DNA of 6,748 nt from Erysipelothrix sp. UBA3377. GTDB taxonomy: Bacteria > Bacillota_I > Bacilli_A > Erysipelotrichales > Erysipelotrichaceae. The first letter of the stretch is position 1; every line of letters starts with the position of its first letter. Where the stretch lies: contig DEQB01000098.1 in the NCBI GenBank assembly GCA_002359085.1, positions 1-6,748 on the forward strand, written 5' to 3'. Below the pieces are notes generated by a model that was given only the letters and a program-made list of their open reading frames with translations, ran no database searches and was not told where the DNA came from. Position numbers and translations under genes: made by a program. This document shows, piece by piece, positions 1-6,288 of the stretch.

Positions 1-614
1 AAGGGGGCCCAATATTGGTTACGGACGCTTTTGAAGCACGCCTCAATAAACACCCCTTGGTATCTCTTATCAACCAAATACAAATACATAGAACTAAAGC
101 ACAACTCAGTGCGGTCTCTCTTTTCAGTGATTCAAGAGGTTTCAATCAAACTATCACCATGCGTGATGTGGTTAGTACATACCTCTACCCAAATACCTTG
201 GTCCTCAAAAAAGTATCAGGACATAACATCAAGCAGTATTTGGAACTCAGTGCCGAGTATTTTGAAATTATCGACGGTAAGATTGGTGTCAATCCAAGCT
301 ATGATTGGCCCAAACCCAAACACTATAACTATGACATGATGGATGGATTGGATTACACCATCAAAGTCAGCAACACCCCAGGAACACGCATTATGGATAT
401 GGTATTCGAAGGAAAACCCTTTGACTTAGATAGAGATTATACCCTCGCAATCAATAACTATAGAGCTACGGGTGGTGGGGATTTCTATATGATCAAAGAC
501 AGTGAAACAATAGAAGATTTACCCGATGAAATGGTGGATATCCTAACCCAATACTTAGAAGATCATCCCATCGTTACCGTTAATCATAAAGATAATATTA
601 AGGTTATTGTATAA
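1..614 (+). CDS. 2',3'-cyclic-nucleotide 2'-phosphodiesterase/5'-nucleotidase family protein, C-terminal part (5' end outside window)
   Basis: This is the C-terminal substrate-binding domain of the UshA/CpdB/YfkN family, extracytoplasmic enzymes that remove phosphate from nucleotides and nucleoside cyclic phosphates for salvage. The frame is open from base 3 to the left edge and the TAA stop is at 612-614. Family-like stretches are TDAFEARLNKHPLVSLINQ near the left edge, the TMRDVV.TYLYPNTL segment, and NNYRATGGGDF, whose Gly-rich loop and Phe belong to the nucleoside-binding site. The N-terminal metallophosphatase domain with its metal ligands lies outside the window, so activity and signal peptide cannot be judged. 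A TTG at 15 is not the start, because homologous sequence continues upstream of it. The gene converges on the ABC operon and is followed by its own terminator. Whether the full protein is CpdB-like or a plain 5'-nucleotidase cannot be decided here. Confidence 0.85.
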   Translation, partial: GGPILVTDAFEARLNKHPLVSLINQIQIHRTKAQLSAVSLFSDSRGFNQTITMRDVVSTYLYPNTLVLKKVSGHNIKQYLELSAEYFEIIDGKIGVNPSYDWPKPKHYNYDMMDGLDYTIKVSNTPGTRIMDMVFEGKPFDLDRDYTLAINNYRATGGGDFYMIKDSETIEDLPDEMVDILTQYLEDHPIVTVNHKDNIKVIV

Positions 615-626
615 GTTTCTTAGAAT

Positions 627-679
627 AAACTCCGCCACCCAAAATTGATATATGGGATCTACAAAGGTGGAGTTTTTTT
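627..679 (+). terminator. Probable Rho-independent terminator of the nucleotidase gene
   Basis: AAACT at 627-631 pairs with AGTTT at 671-675, and CCACC at 635-639 pairs with GGTGG at 666-670, leaving a small CCG bulge on the left arm. A run of seven T follows at 673-679. The stem starts 12 bases after the stop codon at 614. The loop is long (about 26 nt) and the bulge weakens the stem, so this is likely but not ideal. Confidence 0.6.
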
Positions 680-852
680 ATATGAAAGTAAGCATAATCT
701 CAGTTTTTATAAGAAAATGATATCATGACAATATTTCTAGAACAATTCTATATGTTTTACATAGGTTTATTACTTTCTCCTTGTGGTTGGGTGACACATA
801 AAAGAGGACTTGGATTTTAAGTTCTTATCTATATTTACGTAATTATTAATTG
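680..852. other. AT-rich convergent intergenic region with no convincing gene
   Basis: This stretch lies between the nucleotidase terminator and the terminator of the opposite-strand operon. It is very A/T rich. It contains a 31-codon open frame on the + strand (725-820, ATG to TAA, hydrophobic middle, basic end) without a good ribosome binding site, a short inverted repeat TAGAA-CAA-TTCTA at 738-750, and an 8-base palindrome TTACGTAA at 835-842. None of these is strong enough to call a gene, promoter or RNA. It most likely is plain spacer between convergent genes. Confidence 0.5.
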
Positions 853-864
853 TATGTGCACATA
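853..864. repeat. 12-base perfect palindrome abutting the operon terminator
   Basis: TATGTGCACATA is its own reverse complement. It touches the poly-A arm of the terminator at 864-901, and on the minus strand it lies just beyond the terminating T run. It could be a protein-binding site or chance; nothing in the neighbourhood identifies a binding protein. Confidence 0.35.
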
Positions 865-901
865 AAAAAACCGTGGCTCCCATTTGGGAACTACGGTTTT
901 T
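864..901 (-). terminator. Rho-independent terminator of the ABC operon, possibly bidirectional
   Basis: On the minus strand the arms are AAAAACCGTAGTTCCC and GGGAGCCACGGTTTTT, closing on a 4-base loop (AAAT) and ending in a run of seven T. The stem has one A-C mismatch and one G-U pair. It starts about 10 bases after the stop codon of the binding-protein gene. Because the arms are A-rich on one side and T-rich on the other, the + strand also forms a hairpin followed by T, so the element can stop transcription from both converging sides. Confidence 0.85.
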
Positions 902-910
902 AGTTTGGTT

Positions 911-2194
911 TTATTGATTCCAAGCTGCTTCAAATTGTGTTGCGAAGTCAGCAAGTTCTGCATCAATATCTACGTCTTGTCCGTCAGCGATTTCAGATAA
1001 GATTTTTTCCATCATGGTTGCACCCAAGTTATAAGCTGGGTCAGCATTTGCGATTACTGGAATTGCGAACAAGTTCTTTGTTGCATCTCCAACGATTGCT
1101 GGAACTTTACTGATTTCGTTGTCTAGGTATTCTGAACTGTTTAATACAGATTCACGAACTGGCATATATCCAGTTTGGATTGCCCAGTATAGTTGTGCAT
1201 CTTCTGAGATTAGATATTTCATGTATTCAAATGCTGCAGTTTTTTGTTCTGCTGTTGCACTTGTGAACATATAAATATCTGTACCTTGTGAAAGGTTGAT
1301 TTCGCTAGGTCTGTTAGCCACACCGTATTCGAATTGGCCATCTGCACCATTACGTACGTGTGATTCTCCAGCCATTGAACCAATGTTCATTGCGATTGTT
1401 TGTGCTCCGAAAGGACCGGATAGGTAACGGTCTGATCCAGCAATACGGAAGTATCCATCTCTTACACCGTCAGCATAGTAACTCACAACTGCTTTACTTG
1501 CGTCGCCCGTAACATCAATTTCAGGAGTAAAGTCTACACCTTCGTTTTTAAGTCCAATTGAGTAGTAGTTATTCAATGAGTCAAATCCAGCACCAATAAC
1601 TGCGCCGTTACTGCCTTCATGAATTGTGATTGAAGCTTGTTTTAGCTCTTCCATGGTTGTTGGAACTTCAACACCATATTGTGCCAAAATGTCTGCATTA
1701 TAGTATAGAACTTCTGTTGATTTGTTGAAAGGAATTCCATATTGTACGCCTTCAATAACACTTGCATCCATCAATCCATCGATAATACCATCTACATCTT
1801 CCAAGCCGATTTCTGCATGGGTAATGTATGGGTTTAGATCAACCAATAGTTTATCTTGTGCTGCATTCCAAAGCCAGTTTGGATACGCTTGGGTAATAGT
1901 TGGTAAGTCTTTAGGTGAAATTAAAGTTGAATTAATTTTCGCTTGCATGTCACCGTAGCTACCTTGGTTTTGTAAGATAACTTTGATGTTTGCATTTGCT
2001 GCCATAAAGTCTTCCGTAATTTTTGTTAATGCTTCTTCTTGAGCACCGTTCATTCCGTGCCAGAAAGTAATTTCTGTTCCTTCAGGTACATCAACAACAA
2101 TGTCACCATTGTCTGGGGTATCGGTGTTTGCACTACATCCAATTAATGCCAACACTAGTAATAAAGCTACTAAATATTTCTTAATATTCTTCAT
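911..2194 (-). CDS. ABC transporter substrate-binding lipoprotein, UgpB-like (family 1 extracellular solute-binding protein)
   Basis: This is the lipid-anchored receptor that captures the substrate outside the membrane and hands it to the permeases. Residues 1-20 form a lipoprotein signal: basic MKNIKK, a hydrophobic core, and a lipobox ending LIGC with the acylated Cys at 20, followed by a polar Asn/Asp/Thr linker. The mature start TEITFWHGMNG, the stretch GIPFNKSTEVLYYNADI and the later QTGYMPVRESV resemble the glycerol-3-phosphate receptor UgpB more than maltose receptors. The 427 residues are usual for the family. An AAGGAG site lies at 2205-2210, 10 bases before the ATG. It is the last gene of the operon, 16 bases after the hydrolase gene, and is followed by a strong terminator. 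Family membership is certain; the ligand (glycerol-3-phosphate, a glycerophosphodiester, a sugar or something else) is inferred only from resemblance. Confidence 0.92.
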   Translation of the reverse strand: MKNIKKYLVALLLVLALIGCSANTDTPDNGDIVVDVPEGTEITFWHGMNGAQEEALTKITEDFMAANANIKVILQNQGSYGDMQAKINSTLISPKDLPTITQAYPNWLWNAAQDKLLVDLNPYITHAEIGLEDVDGIIDGLMDASVIEGVQYGIPFNKSTEVLYYNADILAQYGVEVPTTMEELKQASITIHEGSNGAVIGAGFDSLNNYYSIGLKNEGVDFTPEIDVTGDASKAVVSYYADGVRDGYFRIAGSDRYLSGPFGAQTIAMNIGSMAGESHVRNGADGQFEYGVANRPSEINLSQGTDIYMFTSATAEQKTAAFEYMKYLISEDAQLYWAIQTGYMPVRESVLNSSEYLDNEISKVPAIVGDATKNLFAIPVIANADPAYNLGATMMEKILSEIADGQDVDIDAELADFATQFEAAWNQ

Positions 2195-2204
2195 TTATTA
2201 ATAT

Positions 2205-2210
2205 CTCCTT
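2205..2210 (-). promoter_or_regulatory. Ribosome binding site of the binding-protein gene
   Basis: AAGGAG (minus strand) begins directly after the TAA of the hydrolase gene and stands 10 bases before the ATG at 2194. The strong site fits a protein needed in excess over the permeases, although its gene is last in the operon. Confidence 0.75.
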
Positions 2211-3494
2211 TTATATTGTATTTCCTCGTTTGGGTAGATAACGCTTCCCTTGCGGATTCACCAATCTCTCTGGTTTAAGAGAATGAATGGGAATCAATAA
2301 CTCTGGGGAAATTTCATCAATGATCTTTTGAAGATCATCAGGATAAGCATGACCAGAACATCTTAACTCATAAAACTCTACTTCATTTTCCTCCAACGCT
2401 TTAACGAACGGCTCATATGCGGGATCAAAAGGTCCCAATGGTACCGCGTTAGAATGGATGTAGACACCACCTCCTTTAAGGTTTTCATAATCACGATCTA
2501 TTTGCCATAGATATTTGTGATCATCCTCTAACAATTCATCATATCGAATTTCATATTTTGAATCAAGTGAAAAATGAACATCTCCAATTTCATAGTAGCG
2601 TACATCCAGCCCAATGGTTGATTTCAAAATAGACGCAAACTCAGCTGTAAACACCACTTCCCTAGGACTTTGGTGGTTAATTTCAGCCAATCTTTTAATG
2701 TTTGCGGGATAAGCGTTAAACGTGATTTGTTTGTTTGGATTCTCGTTTTGTAGTGATACAAATCGATCCACCAATTGTTGTTCAGTATGAATGGACGCAT
2801 CCACTTCGTTGGTAGTTTCCGGATCAAAACTAACGGTAACACCCTCAATAATTAATACATCTGTATCCTTAGCATGCTCGATATATGTCATGGTGTCGTC
2901 TTTATCAAATCCATGTAATCTAAGATCACCAGTGTAAGCGATGTTTAGGTCGGGTGTTTCAATAATTAAACCACAGGCACCATAGGCGTCATGATCAACA
3001 CGCAATAAGGTAACTTTAATATCACCCACAGTAACCACATCACCATTCTCACAAGGGTTGATATCCCGTGTTGGATTGTCTTCAGGGTTTACTTTCGGTA
3101 ATATAAAATCACCATTCGCATTGAGACTGTTCAATAATATTTGTGTCTCCTTCAATGCATATACTGGAATCTTAGGATCACTGAAGTTCAACATTCTTGT
3201 GTGATCCAAATGAACATGGCTTAAGAAGATTGCAGTTTCTTCAATCGTCTCATCATGATCATAAGGATACGTATAGTTGAAAGCTGGATCATAGACCCCA
3301 TCCAAATGGGGAATCAAATTGTGTTCCAACATGGTTTTTAAAGATTCATCTTTTAAGTCAAGCTCTGGTTTATATTCAGCACCAAAGTCAAAGAAGATGC
3401 GACTGTTCTCATATCTGATTTCAATGACTGTACCCCCAATGGTGAGGACACCACTGTGAAATGTAAGTTTAGTTTTTTTATCCTTTAACGCCAT
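2211..3494 (-). CDS. MBL-fold/beta-CASP metallo-hydrolase, RNase J-like, within the ABC operon
   Basis: This is a probable cytoplasmic zinc-dependent phosphodiesterase or nuclease; no signal peptide is visible. With the ATG at 3494 it has 427 residues. The metallo-beta-lactamase motifs are all present: FFDFGAE (about 34-40), SHVHLDH with His93, His95, Asp97 and His98, His168 in VDHDAYG, and TGD with Asp190. The beta-CASP signs follow: Glu217 in VLIIEG (motif A), SGHA with His382 (motif B) and IPIHS with His404 (motif C), as in RNase J and CPSF73. It is shorter than RNase J (about 555) and stops soon after motif C, so the RNase J C-terminal domain is missing. A TTG nine bases upstream (3503) is open too, but AGAGGGG at 3504-3510 is spaced correctly only for the ATG. 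The gene overlaps the permease gene by 17 nt and precedes the receptor gene by 16 nt. Fold and metal site are clear; the substrate is unknown. Confidence 0.88.
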   Translation of the reverse strand: MALKDKKTKLTFHSGVLTIGGTVIEIRYENSRIFFDFGAEYKPELDLKDESLKTMLEHNLIPHLDGVYDPAFNYTYPYDHDETIEETAIFLSHVHLDHTRMLNFSDPKIPVYALKETQILLNSLNANGDFILPKVNPEDNPTRDINPCENGDVVTVGDIKVTLLRVDHDAYGACGLIIETPDLNIAYTGDLRLHGFDKDDTMTYIEHAKDTDVLIIEGVTVSFDPETTNEVDASIHTEQQLVDRFVSLQNENPNKQITFNAYPANIKRLAEINHQSPREVVFTAEFASILKSTIGLDVRYYEIGDVHFSLDSKYEIRYDELLEDDHKYLWQIDRDYENLKGGGVYIHSNAVPLGPFDPAYEPFVKALEENEVEFYELRCSGHAYPDDLQKIIDEISPELLIPIHSLKPERLVNPQGKRYLPKRGNTI

Positions 3495-4299
3495 TTTTCG
3501 CAACCCCTCTAATAATTTCTTTTCTAAATACTAAATATATAAGAATCACAGGAATAATGGTTAATGTTGCAGCAGCCATTTGAAGGTGTACATCACTACC
3601 ACTTTCTGTGGTAAAAGCAGAAAGTCCGTTATTTAAAAGTCTGTGCGCTTTGTCGTTTGTAACCAAGAGTGGCCACAAGAATGAGTTCCATCCAGAAATG
3701 AAACTTAAAATCCCAACGGTCACCAGTGCAGGTCTTGATAGTGGAATCAGAATTCTTATGATAAATTCTAAATCACTGGCACCATCAATTTTAGCAGCGC
3801 GGTAATATGAAATTGGAATGCTCTTTAAGTATCCAATCAAATAGTAAATATAGAAGATACTGGTTAATGACGGAATAATTAAAGCAGAATAAGTATTGAT
3901 CAACCCCATACGCGCAATGGTTTGGTAGTTGGTAAATACGATGGATTCATATGGTACCATCAACATGGATATCATTACAATCATCACTACATTCTTGTAT
4001 TTGAACTCAAGTTTAACCATCGCGAATGCCGCAAGAATGGCTGTAATCACGGTACTGATTGTGGTAACACCCGAAACAAATACGGTATTTAAGAAGTAAC
4101 GTACAAAGGGTGCACGTGCAAACACTTCACTGAAGTTAGACCACTGGAATACATCCGGTATTAAAGTGGGCGGAATACTGGTGGCTTCTTGATACGTCAT
4201 CAATCCCGATAAAATCATATAGATAAATGGGAAGATGGTGATGACTGCCATCAGCAATACAAATGCGATCGCAATATAACCTACTATTTTTTTCAACAT
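3478..4299 (-). CDS. ABC transporter permease, UgpE/MalG type
   Basis: This is the second integral membrane subunit of the importer, forming the translocation path with the UgpA-like partner. The 273 residues match UgpE (about 280). Six hydrophobic segments can be seen at about 5-33, 68-95, 103-123, 138-157, 188-210 and 240-258. The cytoplasmic EAA loop that contacts the ATPase is RAAKIDGASDLEFIIRILIP at about 167-186, with the conserved Gly and the final I-P. The segment SGWNSFLWPLLVTND and the ending RGVAKNGVKG are typical of the UgpE/MalG branch. It starts one base after the stop of the UgpA-like gene (TAA-T-ATG), with a GAAGGTGG-like site before it lying within the upstream gene. Its end overlaps the hydrolase start. 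Role is certain, substrate not. Confidence 0.92.
   Translation of the reverse strand: MLKKIVGYIAIAFVLLMAVITIFPFIYMILSGLMTYQEATSIPPTLIPDVFQWSNFSEVFARAPFVRYFLNTVFVSGVTTISTVITAILAAFAMVKLEFKYKNVVMIVMISMLMVPYESIVFTNYQTIARMGLINTYSALIIPSLTSIFYIYYLIGYLKSIPISYYRAAKIDGASDLEFIIRILIPLSRPALVTVGILSFISGWNSFLWPLLVTNDKAHRLLNNGLSAFTTESGSDVHLQMAAATLTIIPVILIYLVFRKEIIRGVAKNGVKG
3504..3510 (-). promoter_or_regulatory. Ribosome binding site that decides the hydrolase start
   Basis: AGAGGGG on the minus strand lies inside the end of the upstream permease gene, 9 bases before the ATG at 3494. It would directly abut the alternative TTG at 3503, which argues for the ATG. Confidence 0.65.
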
Positions 4300-4300
4300 A

Positions 4301-5185
4301 TTAATGTGCCACCTTCTCTGTAATTTTATTTTGAATAAAGGTAAACAATAGAATCAACAGGAACAAGACGACGGTTGCGGCCATCCCTACCCCTGGTCTT
4401 TGTGCAATATGGAACTTGTCATAAATATAGTAAACAGCTGTCTGTGCTGAATTCGCAATCCCTGGCTTTCCACCAAAGAGTGCATACACTTGCGTATAAA
4501 CTTTAAAGGCACTGATAAAGTTAACGGTTAATAAGAAAGTCACTGTTGGGAACAATTGCGGTAATGTAATGCGAGTGAATTGTTCCATTTCAGTTGCCCC
4601 AAACATATCCGCAACTTTATAGTATTGTTTGTCTATATTACGGAAACCCGCCAATAAAATAATAATATTAAAAGCAAGACCGGACCATATTCCAAATATA
4701 ATCAACGTAGGCATGTTCATGGAAATACTATCAAGCCAGTTGATAGGCGCGACACCAAACCATCCCAAGATATGATTGATAATTCCATAGCTTCCATTGA
4801 AAAAGTACTTAAACACGATACCAATCGCTAAGGTACTTGTGACATAAGGAATAAAGAACGTTGTCTCAAAAAAGTTTTTATGTTTAACTTTTTCAAATAT
4901 AATCCAAGCAATTGTCATTGAGATAATCAATGAAATTGGAACCACTGAAAAAGCATACAATGCGGTGTTTTTCATCGCTTTGTGGAAGTTAGCATCCGCA
5001 AGGATGGTTTTATAGTTATTAATACCATTGAATACGGGGTTGGTTAAAGTACCACCTTGAAATGACATCCAAAAGGATCTAAACAATGGATAGATATTAA
5101 AGACAATAATGATAAGCAAGGCTGGGGCTAGAAACAACCAAGCTTTGGGTTGGCTTTCAGCACTGTAACGGCGCAGACGATTCAT
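4301..5185 (-). CDS. ABC transporter permease, UgpA/MalF type
   Basis: This is the first membrane subunit of the importer. The 294 residues agree with UgpA (about 295) and are much shorter than MalF, which carries extra segments. A basic N-terminus (MNRLRRY) precedes six hydrophobic segments at about 15-35, 74-97, 107-127, 158-180, 209-229 and 264-286. The EAA loop is YYKVADMFGATEMEQFTRIT followed by LPQ at about 188-210. FLAPALLIIIVFNIYPL and FIPYVTSTLAIGIVFKYFFN are characteristic of the sugar/glycerol-phosphate (CUT1) permeases. The ATG shares one base with the TGA stop of the ATPase gene (TGATG), a translational coupling arrangement, and AAAGGG lies 7 bases upstream. Assignment to the family is secure, transported compound unknown. 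Confidence 0.92.
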   Translation of the reverse strand: MNRLRRYSAESQPKAWLFLAPALLIIIVFNIYPLFRSFWMSFQGGTLTNPVFNGINNYKTILADANFHKAMKNTALYAFSVVPISLIISMTIAWIIFEKVKHKNFFETTFFIPYVTSTLAIGIVFKYFFNGSYGIINHILGWFGVAPINWLDSISMNMPTLIIFGIWSGLAFNIIILLAGFRNIDKQYYKVADMFGATEMEQFTRITLPQLFPTVTFLLTVNFISAFKVYTQVYALFGGKPGIANSAQTAVYYIYDKFHIAQRPGVGMAATVVLFLLILLFTFIQNKITEKVAH

Positions 5186-6258
5186 CAGTAGACCCTTTCG
5201 CCTTCTGCATCGAAAATGAACATTCTTGAATAATTAAAATCACAATGAATGTGTTGCCCCTCTATGATTTCATTTTCAATTTTCACAATAGATTTTCCGC
5301 CAATTTCATTTACTTTAAAATTAACAATACGGTCGCGTCCAATCAGTTCAACAGTTGTGACATCAGCCTCAAAAAGTCCATCTGCTTCAACAACAGTGAC
5401 ATCTTCTGGACGTATTCCGATTGAATATTTACCGTCAGGAATTTCTTTTTTGAAACGATCTTTTGATAGATTCTCAAGACTAAAGTTAAAAGCATCACCC
5501 ACAATGAGGTTATCTTTAACTTCGACTTCAAAAATATTAATAACTGGACTACCAATGAACTTCGCCACAAATAAGTTTGCGGGTTCAAGATATAAGTTTT
5601 GAGGGTCATCATGTTGTTGAATCACGCCATGGTCCATTAAAACAATCTTATCACTGATTGAAAGCGCCTCTTCTTGGTCGTGGGTTACGAAAATGGTGGT
5701 AATACCCACTTCCTTTACCAAGGTTCTGATTTCTTCTCGAATTTGTAGACGCAATCTTGCATCAAGGTTACTTAAAGGTTCATCCAAAAGTAAGACTCCA
5801 GGGTTTTGAACCAAAGCACGGGTAATCGCAACACGTTGTTGTTGACCCCCTGACATGGTTGAAGGTTTCTTATCTCTTAAATCTTCAATTTCAGTCAATT
5901 TCATATACTTCACCGCAATGGCTTCAGCTTCTTGTTTGGGCATTTTGTTTTCCCCTACAGTCAACGGAAACATCACATTTTCAATGGCTGTCATATGTGG
6001 ATACAATGCATAGTTTTGAAACACCATTCCAATGTTTCTATCTTTTGGATGCTTCTCAACCATGTTCTCATCATTTCTCATGATGGTTCCAGAAGTTGGA
6101 TCCAATAATCCAGCAATTAAGTTTAGAATGGTTGTTTTACCGCAACCAGAGGGTCCCAATAAACAAACCAAATCTCCTTCTTCTATTGAAAACGAAACCG
6201 ATTTAAGGGCTTCAAACCCGTTGTCGTAAATTTTTTGCAAGTTGTTAATCTCAAGCAT
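5185..6258 (-). CDS. ABC transporter ATP-binding protein, UgpC/MsmK/MalK type
   Basis: This is the cytoplasmic ATPase that powers the importer. In the 357-residue form the motifs are Walker A GPSGCGKT (35-42), Q-loop Gln81 in VFQNYALYPH, signature MSGGQQQR (135-142, Met in place of the usual Leu), Walker B LLLDEP with Asp159 and Glu160, the D-loop SNLDA, and the switch His193 in VTHDQEEAL. From about residue 235 onward is the TOBE-type regulatory domain, with GIRPEDV at 281-287, typical of the CUT1 ATPases and close to their usual length. The ATG at 6258 has a perfect AGGAGG six bases upstream; a TTG at 6285 also opens this frame but has no such site and would fall at or before the likely transcription start. 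It is the first gene of the operon. These ATPases can serve more than one importer, so it may be shared. Confidence 0.94.
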   Translation of the reverse strand: MLEINNLQKIYDNGFEALKSVSFSIEEGDLVCLLGPSGCGKTTILNLIAGLLDPTSGTIMRNDENMVEKHPKDRNIGMVFQNYALYPHMTAIENVMFPLTVGENKMPKQEAEAIAVKYMKLTEIEDLRDKKPSTMSGGQQQRVAITRALVQNPGVLLLDEPLSNLDARLRLQIREEIRTLVKEVGITTIFVTHDQEEALSISDKIVLMDHGVIQQHDDPQNLYLEPANLFVAKFIGSPVINIFEVEVKDNLIVGDAFNFSLENLSKDRFKKEIPDGKYSIGIRPEDVTVVEADGLFEADVTTVELIGRDRIVNFKVNEIGGKSIVKIENEIIEGQHIHCDFNYSRMFIFDAEGERVY

Positions 6259-6264
6259 AACTTT

Positions 6265-6270
6265 CCTCCT
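6265..6270 (-). promoter_or_regulatory. Ribosome binding site deciding the ATPase start
   Basis: AGGAGG on the minus strand, 6 bases before the ATG at 6258, followed by AAAG. It is a full match to the Shine-Dalgarno consensus and excludes the TTG at 6285 as start. Its first A is the last base of the inverted repeat at 6270-6284. Confidence 0.85.
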
Positions 6271-6284
6271 GTTAGATCCTAACA
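6270..6284 (-). promoter_or_regulatory. Inverted repeat at the operon transcription start, possible operator
   Basis: TGTTAG-GAT-CTAACA has perfect 6-base arms around a 3-base centre. It lies between the -10 box and the ribosome binding site and covers the expected transcription start (about 6282). A repressor bound here would block initiation. Alternatively the arms could fold at the 5' end of the mRNA beside the Shine-Dalgarno site, though a 3-base loop is tight. No regulator gene is present in the window and I do not recognise the site as that of a known family. Confidence 0.5.
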
Positions 6285-6288
6285 ATTC

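Noticed and set aside
15..17. TTG as start of the nucleotidase gene
   Set aside because: The frame is open to the left edge and the residues around it match the interior of the UshA/CpdB/YfkN family; the gene is cut by the window edge.
31..339. 102-codon frame overlapping the nucleotidase
   Set aside because: It lies in another frame of a clear gene, and its composition is unlike any recognisable protein.
725..753. Possible + strand promoter (ATGACA, 17 bases, CTATAT)
   Set aside because: The -10 match is poor and no convincing gene follows on the + strand.
1722..1958. Open frame antisense to the binding-protein gene
   Set aside because: Shadow of a well-supported gene, with no ribosome binding site or family resemblance.
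2211..2300. Internal promoter for the binding-protein gene (TACAAT near its ribosome binding site)
   Set aside because: No -35-like sequence at suitable distance, and the TACAAT is explained by the last codons of the hydrolase; the start it would give is at or beyond the ribosome binding site.
2624..2848. Alternate-frame ORF inside the hydrolase gene
   Set aside because: Same strand, other frame, within the conserved beta-CASP protein; no recognisable features.
3495..3503. TTG start of the hydrolase at 3503
   Set aside because: The AGAGGGG site abuts this TTG but stands 9 bases before the ATG at 3494.
5249..5612. Two open frames (both strands) inside the C-terminal part of the ATPase gene
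   Set aside because: They overlap the clear TOBE-domain coding region and show Ser/Thr-rich or Leu-rich composition typical of shadow frames.
5859..6229. Two + strand frames opposite the ATPase nucleotide-binding domain
   Set aside because: Antisense shadows of the conserved Walker A and Q-loop region.
6259..6285. N-terminal extension of the ATPase from TTG at 6285
   Set aside because: It would begin at or upstream of the predicted transcription start and lacks a ribosome binding site, whereas the ATG at 6258 has AGGAGG at ideal spacing and begins the usual family sequence.
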